Source: Kumtagia sp963829135 (GTDB taxonomy: Bacteria; Pseudomonadota; Alphaproteobacteria; Rhizobiales; Rhizobiaceae). Taken from it: DNA of 64,000 nt. Location: positions 248,001 to 312,000 of the forward strand of contig CAWHHO010000008.1 of the NCBI GenBank assembly GCA_963829135.1, in the 5' to 3' direction. The position numbers and the translations under genes are program-made. Numbering within the stretch: position 1 is the stretch's first letter; the number at the start of each line of letters is the position of its first letter. Below are positions 37,880-46,410 of this stretch, piece by piece. Below the pieces are notes generated by a model, which was not told the origin of the DNA, did not search any database, and was given only the letters and a program-made list of their open reading frames with translations.

Positions 37880-38651
37880 TGATCCACTCCAGCGTGAAGG
37901 CGGCGGGAATTGCTGTTCGGCTCTTGCTGATCGTCACCTCGAAGGCCGGCGGCCCGATCGAGCCGACCAGCGGACCGGCGAGAGTGACGCGCGGAGCCGC
38001 TTTTGCCGGGGCAACGACCAGCCGGACGGGGGCTGCCGTCGGCTCCGCTTCGCCAGCCTCACGGATCAGGAAAAGCGGATGTCCGGCCATCAACGCCCGC
38101 CGGTGCAGGCGCCGCGTCACGGTGAGGTCGAGCTTTTGCGAGCTGCCGCGGACTTCGAGAAAGACGGCCCGCAGGGTATCCAAGCGCGCCGCCTCCTCGG
38201 CGATCCACAGCGCATCGGTGAGCTTCGCTGCCTCGGCGATCAGCAGATTCTGAGGGCCAATCCCAAAGCGCTCGGCAAGTCCAGGTGCATAGGGCCGGCC
38301 GGCCTCGCGAAAGACTTCCGACGTCCCGATCCACAGCAGCGGGCCCGCCGCTTTGGCCTCCGGCAGCACGCGAAGCAGCGCCAGCGCAAAACCAGCCGCC
38401 GCGCCGGCATCGCGTGTCGCGATGCCATGGATTTCCGTCAGGCCAGCAGCCGGAGTACCAACGCCAAGCGTATCGTCAAAGCGCTCCACACCACTCCGCA
38501 ACAGAAAAGCGCTGCCCGCAGGCACAGGCGCCAGGCCCTTTGCAGCCGGCTCGTCCGGCGCATCGAACCGTTCGGCCAACCTGCCTTCGATCTTCGCGAT
38601 TTGCTGGCGCAAGGTGCAAACAACATCCCGCGCCACGGCGGCGTTCGCCAT
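37680..38651 (-). CDS. imuA: SOS mutagenesis protein ImuA
   Basis: 323 residues, RecA-like fold: GSAFLLRSGVERFDDTLGVGTPAAGLTEIHGIATRDAGAAAGFALALL near the start and LDLTVTRRLHRRALMAGHPLFLIRE in the middle. The recognisable family region ends near LEWINGAFHERR (about base 37860); the last 58 or so residues run across the start of imuB in a different frame, are rich in Ala, Gln and His, and look like read-through rather than a conserved domain. A LexA box lies 24 bases upstream of the start. First gene of the mutasome operon. Confidence 0.9.
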   Translation of the reverse strand: MANAAVARDVVCTLRQQIAKIEGRLAERFDAPDEPAAKGLAPVPAGSAFLLRSGVERFDDTLGVGTPAAGLTEIHGIATRDAGAAAGFALALLRVLPEAKAAGPLLWIGTSEVFREAGRPYAPGLAERFGIGPQNLLIAEAAKLTDALWIAEEAARLDTLRAVFLEVRGSSQKLDLTVTRRLHRRALMAGHPLFLIREAGEAEPTAAPVRLVVAPAKAAPRVTLAGPLVGSIGPPAFEVTISKSRTAIPAAFTLEWINGAFHERRKHSAKDNLAVVSIPAGGPDNAAASREVVAFPQSQGRGAADLQPARQQHPAHRRARRMG

Positions 38652-38674
38652 GACGGTCGCTTTCCACGTAAATT

Positions 38675-38689
38675 GTTCCTGTTATGTTC
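38675..38689 (-). promoter_or_regulatory. SOS (LexA) box of the imuA-imuB-dnaE2 operon
   Basis: GTTC-CTGTTAT-GTTC matches exactly the alphaproteobacterial LexA operator, a direct repeat GTTC-N7-GTTC. It lies 24-38 bases in front of the imuA start codon. Family knowledge says that LexA represses this operon until DNA damage activates RecA. No second copy is seen. Confidence 0.92.
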
Positions 38690-38820
38690 TTATAGATTCC
38701 AGAACCCGCCGGGCGAGTCAAGCGATCCTGAGAAAGAATTTATTCCTCCCGGGACTCCATGATGGTGGAAAGCTTCTATCCCTGCCGGAAAGGCTCTATA
38801 TGCCATGCAAAGGATACAGA

Positions 38821-39243
38821 ATGGCCCGCATCTATCAGACCCGTGCCTGGCACGATCAACTTTCGCCTACAATCGAGGAATTCGAGCTGATGGCGCTTGA
38901 AGCTTATGCGCATCTCCCCGAGGAGTTCCGCAAGCTGACCGGCGAGGTGGTCATCCAGATCGCCGAATTCCCGACAGACGAGATCATGGACGACCTGTCG
39001 CTGGAGACGCCGTTCGACCTGCTCGGCCTGTTCGAAGGCCGCGGCATCGCGGAGCGCTGGACGCCGGCGACCGGCGAGGGGCCCAACCGCGTCACGCTGT
39101 ATCGCCGTGCGATCCTCGACTATTGGGCGGAAAACGAGGAGACGCTGGGCTCCATCATCAACCATGTCCTGATCCACGAGATCGGCCATCATTTCGGCCT
39201 CTCCGACGACGATATGGAAAAGATCGAGACGAGCGTGGAATAG
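38821..39243 (+). CDS. Metallopeptidase family protein (zincin-like, PF06262 type)
   Basis: 140 residues. The zinc motif is IHEIGHHFGLSDDDM near the C-terminus, the pattern of the small minimal-gluzincin family that keeps only H-E-x-x-H. Upstream are the conserved blocks LMALEAYAHLPEEFRKLTGEVVIQIAEFP and DLLGLFEGRGIAER...PNRVTLYRRAILDYW. No signal peptide. Substrate unknown. ATG at 38821 is chosen; another in-frame ATG seven codons upstream would add MPCKGYR. It is divergent from imuA and shares the gap that holds the LexA box. Confidence 0.9.
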   Translation: MARIYQTRAWHDQLSPTIEEFELMALEAYAHLPEEFRKLTGEVVIQIAEFPTDEIMDDLSLETPFDLLGLFEGRGIAERWTPATGEGPNRVTLYRRAILDYWAENEETLGSIINHVLIHEIGHHFGLSDDDMEKIETSVE

Positions 39244-39251
39244 CAATAGCG

Positions 39252-39316
39252 AGTCGGTCGTGGTTCGTTACTCGAAAGTCGATTGACGACCGACGAACCC
39301 CGACTGACAACCGACC
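39252..39316. repeat. Dispersed palindromic repeat, copy 2
   Basis: Begins 8 bases after the metallopeptidase stop with the same 17-base arm as copy 1 (AGTCGGTCGTGGTTCGT, 39252-39268) and returns as an imperfect inverted arm (GACGAACCCCGACTGACAAC, 39292-39311). Occupies most of the gap before cysQ. Confidence 0.7.
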
Positions 39317-39341
39317 CAATAAACTCAAGAAGACTTTTCGC

Positions 39342-40151
39342 GTGCCCCACAAAACCCTGATCGACATCGGCCTCGCTGCCGGCCGCGAAATCATGGCGGT
39401 CTATGCCGACGCCACCTTCGGCCATATGCGCAAGGGCGACGGATCGCCCGTCACCGAAGCCGATCACCGCGCCGAGGCGGTCATCCTAAAGGCGCTTGCC
39501 GCCGAATTCCCTGGCATTCCCGTCATCGCCGAAGAGGAGGCAGCCGCCGGACGCGTGCCGGAAACGGCGGAAACATTCTTCCTTGTCGACCCGCTCGACG
39601 GGACGCGTGAGTTCATCGAGCGCAATGGCGAGTTCACCGTCAACATCGCCCTGATCGAACAGGGCGAACCGGTTATGGGCATGATCTATGCGCCGGCGCT
39701 GGGCCAGATCTTCGTGTCCGCGCGCGGCGAAGCCTGGCGCGCCGATGTCGACCACGGCTTTGCGGGAGCGCTGCGGGCCATCCGGACACGCCCGGCGCCC
39801 GATCGTCTTGCGATTGTCGCCAGCCGCGCCAACTGCACCGATGAAACGCTCGAATGGCTGAAGCGCTTTGAGGCGCAGTCGTTTGTTTCGCGCGGATCGT
39901 CGCTGAAATTCTGCCTGGTTGCCTGCGGCGAGGCGGACATCTATCCGCGCTTCGGCCGCACCATGGAGTGGGATACGGCGGCGGGCGACGCAATCCTGCG
40001 CGCCGCCGGCGGCATGACGACGACGATCGACGGTACCCCGCTCACCTATGGAAACAGGGGGCGGACTAACGACGCCGACTTCGCCAATCCATGGTTCGTG
40101 GCTTTTGGCGATTTGCGACTACGATCGTTGGTCGCAGGTCGGGGGTCGTAA
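39342..40151 (+). CDS. cysQ: 3'(2'),5'-bisphosphate nucleotidase CysQ (inositol monophosphatase family)
   Basis: Removes the 3' phosphate of PAP/PAPS in sulfur assimilation. 269 residues from a GTG with AAGAAG upstream. Metal ligands: Glu64/65 in PVIAEEEAA, DPLDGTREFIERNGEFTVNIALIE (Asp83, Asp86) and the C-terminal EWDTAAGDAILRAAGG. The final nine residues (RSLVAGRGS) are encoded by the left arm of the next dispersed repeat, so the natural C-terminus was probably altered by the repeat. Confidence 0.92.
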   Translation: MPHKTLIDIGLAAGREIMAVYADATFGHMRKGDGSPVTEADHRAEAVILKALAAEFPGIPVIAEEEAAAGRVPETAETFFLVDPLDGTREFIERNGEFTVNIALIEQGEPVMGMIYAPALGQIFVSARGEAWRADVDHGFAGALRAIRTRPAPDRLAIVASRANCTDETLEWLKRFEAQSFVSRGSSLKFCLVACGEADIYPRFGRTMEWDTAAGDAILRAAGGMTTTIDGTPLTYGNRGRTNDADFANPWFVAFGDLRLRSLVAGRGS

Positions 40152-40203
40152 TTCGTACATTCGACCAACGACCAACGACCAACGACCAACGACCAACGAC
40201 GGA
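40121..40203. repeat. Dispersed palindromic repeat, copy 3, with tandem heptamers
   Basis: Left arm (40121-40150) lies inside the last codons of cysQ; the right arm is five tandem copies of the 7-base unit CGACCAA (about 40163-40199), inverted relative to the GTTGGTCG of the left arm. The heptamer number may vary between strains. It shares GGTCG/CGACC words and gene-end position with copies 1 and 2. Confidence 0.75.
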
Positions 40204-40318
40204 GAAAACCATTTCCGGCCGCGATTGTAACCACGACATTTCCTTCCTCGATTCTTGGCTACGCCGGGATTATGAAGAACCGAACGCCCAGAATTCGATA
40301 GAGCCAAGGGATTTTGCC

Positions 40319-41929
40319 ATGCCTCTTTTTTCACTCACCAGACGCTCGCTCCTTTCGGGCACCACAGCTCTTCTCGCCTCCACCGCAATCCCTTCGATGC
40401 TCTGGGCGCAGACGCCGAAGAAAGGCGGACGGCTGATCGTCGCCGCCGACTCCGAACCGCGCAACCTGAACCCGGCGATCGTGGCCTCGAATGGCGTGTT
40501 CTTCGTCGCCAGCAAGGTTGTCGAGCCGCTGGCCGAAGCCTCTTTCGATGGCATGGACGGACTCGAGCCCCGGCTGGCGACCAGCTGGGAGGGGTCCGAT
40601 GACGGCCTGTCGGTCACCTTCAAGCTGCGCGAGGGCGTGACCTGGCACGACGGCAAACCCTTTACCGCCGCCGACGTCGCTTTCTCGGCGCTCAATGTGT
40701 GGAAGCCGCTGCAGAACCTCGGACGCGTCGTGTTCAAGGATCTCGCCTCGGTCGACACGCCGGACGACCACACGGCAGTATTCCGCTTCTCGAAGCCGAC
40801 GCCGTTCCAGCTTATCCGCAACGCGTTGCCGCCGCTCACCGCCGTGCTGCCGAAGCACATATTCGAGAACGGCAAAATTGAAGAGAATCCGGCCAACAAT
40901 GCCCCGGTCGGCACCGGGCCGTTCAAGTTCGCCGAGCACAAACCGGGCGAATACTATCGGCTGGAGAAGAACGCCGCTTACTGGGGCAAGGACCAACCCA
41001 ATCTCGACGAGATCGTCTTTCGCGTCCTGCCCGACCGTGCTGCGGCGGCGGGTGCGCTTGAGGCTGAGGAGATCCATCTTGCGGCCTTCTCTGCGGTGCC
41101 GCTGGCCGACCTTGACCGCATCTCGAAAGTGGATGGCATCGAAGTCGTGTCACGCGGCTACGAAGCGCTGACTTATCAGCTCGTGGTAGAGATCAATCAC
41201 CGCCGCAAGGAGCTTGCCGACCTCAAGGTCCGCCAGGCAATCGCCCATGCCATCGACAAGGCTTTCGTGGTGAACACCATCTTCCTCGGCCATGCTGTTC
41301 CGTCTACCGGGCCGGTTCCCGTCAACAGCAAGGAGTTCTATTCGAGTGATGTTCCGGGCTACGCCTTCGATGTGGAAAAGGCCAATGCGCTGCTGGATGA
41401 AGCCGGCTACAAGCGCGGCGCTGACGGCAACCGCTTCACGCTTAAGCTGCTGCCCGCGCCTTACTTCAACGAGACGAAGCAGTTCGGTGATTATCTCCGC
41501 CAGGCGCTGGCAGCGGTCGGCATCGATGCGCAAATCGTCAATAACGACGCCGCCGCACATCAAAAGGCGGTCTACACCGACCATGATTTCGACCTCGCCG
41601 TGGCGCCGCCTGTCTTCCGCGGCGACCCGGCGATCTCGACGACCATTCTCGTGCAGAGCGGAACTCCCGACGGCGTGCCTTTTTCCAACCAGGGCGGATA
41701 CAAGAACGATGCGCTCGACGCCCTCGTGGCAAAAGCGTCGGAGACGCTTGATCCTTCCGCGCGGATCGGCCTCTACAACCAGTTCCAGAAGATTGTTGTC
41801 GAGGACCTGCCGCTGATCAACGTCGCGGAATGGGGCTTCATCACCGTCGCGCGCAAGTCTGTCGGCAACATCGCCAACAACCCGCGCTGGGTGGTTTCGA
41901 ATTGGGCCGACACCTTCTTGGACGCTTGA
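40319..41929 (+). CDS. Peptide ABC transporter substrate-binding protein (family 5), Tat-type signal
   Basis: 536 residues. The leader LTRRSLLSGTTALLASTAIP has twin arginines at residues 8-9 and cleavage after LWA at 30, so export by Tat is likely. Family-5 blocks: GGRLIVAADSEPRNLNPAI, LSVTFKLREGVTWHDGKPFTAADVAFSALNVW, PVGTGPFKFAEHKPGEYYRLEKNAAYWG and KVRQAIAHAIDKAFVVNTIF. First gene of a plus-strand importer operon; the permease gene starts 94 bases later. Confidence 0.93.
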   Translation: MPLFSLTRRSLLSGTTALLASTAIPSMLWAQTPKKGGRLIVAADSEPRNLNPAIVASNGVFFVASKVVEPLAEASFDGMDGLEPRLATSWEGSDDGLSVTFKLREGVTWHDGKPFTAADVAFSALNVWKPLQNLGRVVFKDLASVDTPDDHTAVFRFSKPTPFQLIRNALPPLTAVLPKHIFENGKIEENPANNAPVGTGPFKFAEHKPGEYYRLEKNAAYWGKDQPNLDEIVFRVLPDRAAAAGALEAEEIHLAAFSAVPLADLDRISKVDGIEVVSRGYEALTYQLVVEINHRRKELADLKVRQAIAHAIDKAFVVNTIFLGHAVPSTGPVPVNSKEFYSSDVPGYAFDVEKANALLDEAGYKRGADGNRFTLKLLPAPYFNETKQFGDYLRQALAAVGIDAQIVNNDAAAHQKAVYTDHDFDLAVAPPVFRGDPAISTTILVQSGTPDGVPFSNQGGYKNDALDALVAKASETLDPSARIGLYNQFQKIVVEDLPLINVAEWGFITVARKSVGNIANNPRWVVSNWADTFLDA

Positions 41930-42023
41930 TGCTTGCGCCGCATCGCCGCGAATGCTGAATTCGCGAAGTGAGCGCGATTTCCAGCCGAAGAACCGACCAA
42001 CCGATGCGATTGCGGGCTGTCTC

Positions 42024-43007
42024 ATGACCCGCGTCCGCGCCCTCATTCTGCGCCGAATGATCGGCGCCATCCCGGTTCTGGCGATCGTAATCCTTGGCGG
42101 ATTCTTTCTGCTCGAAGCCGCGCCCGGTGATGCCGTCGATGCCTACGTCGCCTCGATTGGGGGCGACGCGAAAATGATCGAGCAGCTTCGACAGGCCTGG
42201 GGTCTCGATCAATCCGCTTCAGCGCGGCTTGGCCTCTATCTCTGGTCGCTCGCCCATCTCGACCTCGGTCATTCGGTGACCTTCTCCCGACCGGTGCTGG
42301 ATGTCGTGCTGGAGCGCCTGCCGAACACGCTGTTGCTGATGGGCAGCGCCGTTGCGTTGTCATTCTCTTTGGGAACTGTACTCGGCGTCTATGCCGGGTC
42401 GAACCCCGGCAGCCTTCGCGATCGAATTCTGTCGATCGGCTCGCTCGCGCTTTATGCCATACCGAGCTTCTGGCTCGGTCTCGTCTTGACGGTGGTCTTC
42501 TCAGTGCATCTTCGCCTGCTTCCATCGAGCGGACTGGAGACCATTGCATCCGGCAAGACCGGCGCCGCGCGTGTTCTCGATGTTGCCACTCATCTCGTGC
42601 TTCCCGTCGCCAGCCTCGGCTTCATCTATCTCGCGCTCTATCTGCGTGTGATGCGCGCCGGCATGGCGGAGGCATGGCGCATGGACTATGTGCTCGCCGC
42701 GCGCGCCCGAGGCCTTCACCGTCGCCTGATTGTCCGGCATGTGGCGCGAAATGCACTGCTGCCGCTGGTGACCATGCTCGGCCTGCAGTCCTCCGCCATG
42801 CTGGGAGGCAGCGTCGTCATCGAAACGCTGTTCTCCATTCCGGGCCTGGGACGGCTGGCGCAGGAGGCGGTCGCCTCGCGCGACACGCCGCTGTTGCTCG
42901 GTATCATCCTGATCAGCGCCGTGCTGGTGATCCTGATCAACCTGATGGTTGACCTGGTCTACGCGGTGATAGACCCGCGCGTGGGTGCCAGCGAGGCGGC
43001 GGCGTGA
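42024..43007 (+). CDS. Peptide ABC transporter permease (DppB type)
   Basis: 327 residues. Membrane segment AIPVLAIVILGGFFLLEAAPGDAVDAYV at the start, the SIGSLALYAIPSFWLGLVLTVVFS region, and the coupling loop LAARARGLHRRLIVRHVARNALLPLVTMLG. The next gene starts inside its last codon (GTGA overlap of four bases). Confidence 0.93.
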   Translation: MTRVRALILRRMIGAIPVLAIVILGGFFLLEAAPGDAVDAYVASIGGDAKMIEQLRQAWGLDQSASARLGLYLWSLAHLDLGHSVTFSRPVLDVVLERLPNTLLLMGSAVALSFSLGTVLGVYAGSNPGSLRDRILSIGSLALYAIPSFWLGLVLTVVFSVHLRLLPSSGLETIASGKTGAARVLDVATHLVLPVASLGFIYLALYLRVMRAGMAEAWRMDYVLAARARGLHRRLIVRHVARNALLPLVTMLGLQSSAMLGGSVVIETLFSIPGLGRLAQEAVASRDTPLLLGIILISAVLVILINLMVDLVYAVIDPRVGASEAAA

Positions 43008-43822
43008 GCTTCCTGCGCTCCCCTGACGCTGTCGCCGGTATCGTGATACTGGCAGTCCTGGGCGCCGCAGCACTATTTGCGCCGCTGCTGTTTCCTGCCG
43101 ATCCACTGTCCATTGCCGGCGCGCCATTGATCGCTCCTTTCACGGACATATCGCACATCCTCGGCACCGACCGGCTTGGCCGCGATGTGCTGGCCGAACT
43201 TTTTCACGGCGCGCGCACGTCGCTCGCCGTCGGGCTTGCCGCCGCTGCGGCGTCCATCTTTGCTGGCAGCGTCATCGGCACAATTGCCGGTTTCGCGGGC
43301 GGCATCGTCGACGACATTCTGATGCGCTTCACCGATGCCTTCCAGACCGTGCCGAACTTCCTTCTGGCATTGGCCTTCGTCAGTGTCGTGGGCCCTTCGC
43401 TGGCCACCGTCGTCGTCGCCATCGCGCTCGGCGCCTGGACAGGCCCTGCGCGAATTGCGCGCGCCGAGATCCTGTCTATCCGCGAACGCGACTTCGTAGC
43501 TGGTGCGCGGGTAATCGGCATGCACCCAGCCGAAATCGCCTTCCGCGAGGTTCTGCCCAACGCCCTGCCGCCGGTGCTAGGGTTGAGTTCGGTCATCGTT
43601 GCCAGCGCCGTGCTGATCGAAGCCTCGCTTTCCTTCCTCGGTCTTGGCGACCCGAACCGCGTCACCTGGGGCGGCATGATCGCAGAGGGCCGTACCGTAC
43701 TGCGCACGGCGCCCTTCCTGTCGATCATCCCCGGCCTTGCGCTTGTCGTCACCGTACTCGGCGTCTATCTGGTGGGCGAGGGGGCAGTTGAATCCGCCGC
43801 GACGCGCAGGAGCCTTTCGTGA
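43004..43822 (+). CDS. Peptide ABC transporter permease (DppC type)
   Basis: 272 residues from a GTG that overlaps the previous stop. Shows HILGTDRLGRDVLAELFHGARTSLAVGLAAAAASIFAGSVIG, the DppC hallmark, and the loop AGARVIGMHPAEIAFREVLPNALP, followed by SFLGLGDPNRVTWGGMIAEGR. Overlaps the next gene by four bases. Confidence 0.93.
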   Translation: MSFLRSPDAVAGIVILAVLGAAALFAPLLFPADPLSIAGAPLIAPFTDISHILGTDRLGRDVLAELFHGARTSLAVGLAAAAASIFAGSVIGTIAGFAGGIVDDILMRFTDAFQTVPNFLLALAFVSVVGPSLATVVVAIALGAWTGPARIARAEILSIRERDFVAGARVIGMHPAEIAFREVLPNALPPVLGLSSVIVASAVLIEASLSFLGLGDPNRVTWGGMIAEGRTVLRTAPFLSIIPGLALVVTVLGVYLVGEGAVESAATRRSLS

Positions 43823-44604
43823 CGCTCCTCCTGGCCATCTCGCAGCTGCGCGTGCGATACGGTCGCAACAGCGATGACGCGCTGCGCGGGATCGATCTTT
43901 CGCTCGGCAAGGGCGAACGTGTCGCAGTCATCGGCGAAAGCGGATCGGGCAAAAGCACGCTGGCCCTGGCCATCGCAGGCCTGCTGCCGCGCGACGCCTC
44001 CGTTTCCGGTTCGATTCTCTGGCCTGGACTTCAGCACCCGCCGGTCAGCGGCAAGGATATCGGCTTCGTGTTCCAGGATCCCGGCGCCAGCCTCAACCCT
44101 GTGCTGACGGTGGGACGGCAGGTTGCGGAAGTTGCGCAAACTCACCTTGGTCTTGATTGGAAAGCTTCTTTGCATCGGGCAGCGGGGCTTTTCGATCAGG
44201 TGCGCCTGCCCGAACCGGAAGCGACGCTGAGCGCTTACCCTCATCAGCTTTCCGGTGGCCAACGCCAGCGCATCGGCATTGCCGCGGCAATCGCTGCGCG
44301 CCCAATTCTGCTGATTGCGGACGAACCGACCAGCGCACTCGACACCATCGTGCAGGTCGAGATCGTCCGGCTCATCGACGCGCTGGTTGAAGACAGCCGT
44401 GTGTCGTTGCTGCTCGTCAGCCATGATATTGCGCTGGCATCCACCCTCGCCAACCGCATCATCGTCCTGAAGGACGGCGCGATCGTAGAGCAAGGCGCGA
44501 CGAACGACATCGTGCTGGAACCGCAAGCCGACTACACAAAGGCCCTGCTCGCGGCCTGCTTGACGCTCTCGGCGCCAGAAGCGCTGAACACTGGTGCTCA
44601 ATGA
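43819..44604 (+). CDS. Peptide ABC transporter ATP-binding protein (DppD type)
   Basis: 261 residues, GTG start in a four-base overlap. Walker A GESGSGKST at about 40-48, Q-loop FVFQDPGASLNPVLTVG, signature LSGGQRQRIGIAAAI, Walker B ILLIADEPTSALD and His switch in LLVSHD. Shorter at the C-terminus than typical DppD. Confidence 0.92.
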   Translation: MTLLLAISQLRVRYGRNSDDALRGIDLSLGKGERVAVIGESGSGKSTLALAIAGLLPRDASVSGSILWPGLQHPPVSGKDIGFVFQDPGASLNPVLTVGRQVAEVAQTHLGLDWKASLHRAAGLFDQVRLPEPEATLSAYPHQLSGGQRQRIGIAAAIAARPILLIADEPTSALDTIVQVEIVRLIDALVEDSRVSLLLVSHDIALASTLANRIIVLKDGAIVEQGATNDIVLEPQADYTKALLAACLTLSAPEALNTGAQ

Positions 44605-45389
44605 GTGAAGCGCTGCTCACAGCAAGCGGCTTGCGAAAGGTTTTCCGCCGCCGCGAAGTCCGCTTTGCAGCGCTTGACGGCGTCGATTTCGAGGTGCGTT
44701 CCGGCGAGACGCTGGCGATCGTCGGACCGTCCGGCAGCGGCAAATCGACTTTGGCGCGGGTGGTCATGCGGATCCTAGAGCCGGATGCGGGAACGCTTCA
44801 TTTTGCCGGCGAGGACTTGCTCGCAATGCGCGGCGCGCGGCTGCGGGTGGTGCGCAAACGGTTGCAGATGGTGTTCCAGGACCCGCTCGCCGCGATCAAT
44901 CCTCGCGCCACGGTGCAGCGGGTACTTGACGATCCGCTGCGCATCCACGCCATCGCCAGCCGTTCGGAGCGGCCCCGGGCAATCGCCACACTGCTCGAGC
45001 GCGTCGGGTTGCCGGACCTGTTGCGCGACCGTCTCATTCACGAGATTTCCGGCGGCCAACGCCAGCGTGTGGCGATCGCTCGCGCCCTGGCGACTGATCC
45101 TGACCTGATTGTGCTCGACGAAGCGCTGTCGGCACTCGATGTGTCGGTACGCGCCGGGATCATCGAACTACTGACAGAAATTCAGCGCACGAAAGGCATT
45201 GCCTACCTCTTGATCTCGCATGACCTCGCAGTCGTACAGAAGATTGCTCACCGTGTCGCAATTATGGATCATGGTCGCATCGTCGAAACCGGCGGAGCGG
45301 CGGCAGTCATCGCAGCCCCGCGATCGGAAATGGGCAAAGCGCTGGTAGGGGCCGTGATGAAATTGCCGAAACGGGAAAAGGTCGAATGA
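44601..45389 (+). CDS. Peptide ABC transporter ATP-binding protein (DppF type)
   Basis: 262 residues. Walker A GPSGSGKST at about 41-49, Q-loop MVFQDPLAAINPRATV, signature ISGGQRQRVAIARAL, Walker B DLIVLDEALSALDVS (Ala in place of the usual Pro after DE) and LLISHD. Four-base overlaps on both sides. Confidence 0.92.
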   Translation: MSEALLTASGLRKVFRRREVRFAALDGVDFEVRSGETLAIVGPSGSGKSTLARVVMRILEPDAGTLHFAGEDLLAMRGARLRVVRKRLQMVFQDPLAAINPRATVQRVLDDPLRIHAIASRSERPRAIATLLERVGLPDLLRDRLIHEISGGQRQRVAIARALATDPDLIVLDEALSALDVSVRAGIIELLTEIQRTKGIAYLLISHDLAVVQKIAHRVAIMDHGRIVETGGAAAVIAAPRSEMGKALVGAVMKLPKREKVE

Positions 45390-45898
45390 GCGATCCTCGA
45401 GCCGAAAGTCTAAGCCGCGAGCTGGACGCCGCGTTTCGAAACCGTGCCGATCTCTATCGGCTCTTCTATGAGGAGCTTTTGGCACGGTTCGGGCCCAAAG
45501 AGGCGGAGGACATCATGATCAAGACGGTCGAGAGGCGCGGACGGGAAGTTGCGGCAGCTGCGTTTTCGCGCTTCGGGCCGAATGACGCTCGCGCACTTGG
45601 CGAGGCCTTCCTTGCCATCAGCCCCGACGGCGGACGCATGTACCCGACAGACGTCGAACGCAGCGAAACCCGCATCGGGTTCCGCGTCAGGCGCTGCCCA
45701 CTCAAGGACGCCTGGACGGATGCCGGACTCGATGGCGAGCGATTGGCTACGCTTTGCCGCATTGCCGGCGCTTTCGATAGGGGTCTGTTCGAGGCAACCG
45801 GGGTTCGCTTCTCCAACGTGACGTGGACGCCTGATCACGGTTCAGGCTGCTGTCACATCCAGCTTGAGAACCGCGACGGACCCGGAGGCCAGTGTTGA
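45386..45898 (+). CDS. L-2-amino-thiazoline-4-carboxylate (ATC) hydrolase-like protein
   Basis: 170 residues, overlapping the ATPase gene by four bases, so the last member of the importer operon. Alternation of helices and the blocks YEELLARFGPKEAEDIMIKTVERRGREVAAAAF, TRIGFRVRRCPLKDAWTDAGLDGERLATLCRIAGAFDRGLFEATG match the ATC hydrolase family (PF14196), several members of which follow peptide ABC genes. Known family members open the thiazoline ring on the way to cysteine. A real ATC activity here is not proven; the transporter may bring in a sulfur-containing substrate (inference). Confidence 0.75.
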   Translation: MSDPRAESLSRELDAAFRNRADLYRLFYEELLARFGPKEAEDIMIKTVERRGREVAAAAFSRFGPNDARALGEAFLAISPDGGRMYPTDVERSETRIGFRVRRCPLKDAWTDAGLDGERLATLCRIAGAFDRGLFEATGVRFSNVTWTPDHGSGCCHIQLENRDGPGGQC

Positions 45899-46318
45899 CG
45901 TTGAGGTTGCGGATGCGATTGAGCCAGGGCGGCATGCAAAAGGCTGCAACACGAAATCTTCGTCAAGGAGCAAGGCGTGTCGGAGGCCGACGAGAGCGAT
46001 GGCCTTGACGGCTAATGCACTCATGTCCTCGCGACATCCCGACAAGTGCCGATCGGTGCCGCGCGCTTTCGCGTTATCGGCGACACATTGAAGATACAAC
46101 GAGTATGTGTATCCAGGGACTTTCGCGGCAAGGGTGTCGGCTCGGCGATCATTGGATTTATAGTTACCCATGCCAAATCGAACCGACTTGCTACTTTCGC
46201 CATGCTGGGCGCGCAAACTCACGCCGTCGAGTTCTACCACAGGCTCGATTTCGAGGTCGTCGGCAACGGGTATCCGGACGCCGGCATTCCTCATCGCGAT
46301 ATGCGGCTGAAGCTTTGA
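45864..46318 (+). pseudogene. Broken GNAT-family acetyltransferase
   Basis: An N-terminal piece in frame 3 (VDVEVADAIEPGRHAKG) is followed in frame 2 by RLQHEIFVKEQGVSEADESDGLDG, an in-frame stop at 46013, and then the acetyl-CoA domain PIGAARFRVIGDTLKIQRVCVSRDFRGKGVGSAIIGFIV and HAVEFYHRLDFEVVGNGYPDAGIPHRDM. The order and blocks are those of the ElaA/YjcF-type GNAT proteins. One shift near 45945 and a closely spaced extra/missing base pair near 46010-46025 (which would restore DANAL-HVLATS) explain the stop. Unlike the other broken genes, it needs several indels of different sign, so real decay is more plausible here. Confidence 0.75.
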
Positions 46319-46410
46319 ACCCGCGCAGCTGAGACAGACAAGTGGCGCAAGCTGCGTTCAGCTTCGCTCGGTACTTTCCGCTCATCCCTTGAGATGCTAG
46401 TTCGGTCGCC

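Noticed and set aside
36500..37882. 460-codon open frame on the plus strand
   Set aside because: It is the exact antisense of imuB; the translation is rich in Arg, His and Gln and has no conserved motifs. High-GC shadow frame.
40163..40199. Tandem CGACCAA units considered as a CRISPR array
   Set aside because: Units are 7 bases without spacers and there are no cas genes; it is part of a palindromic repeat.
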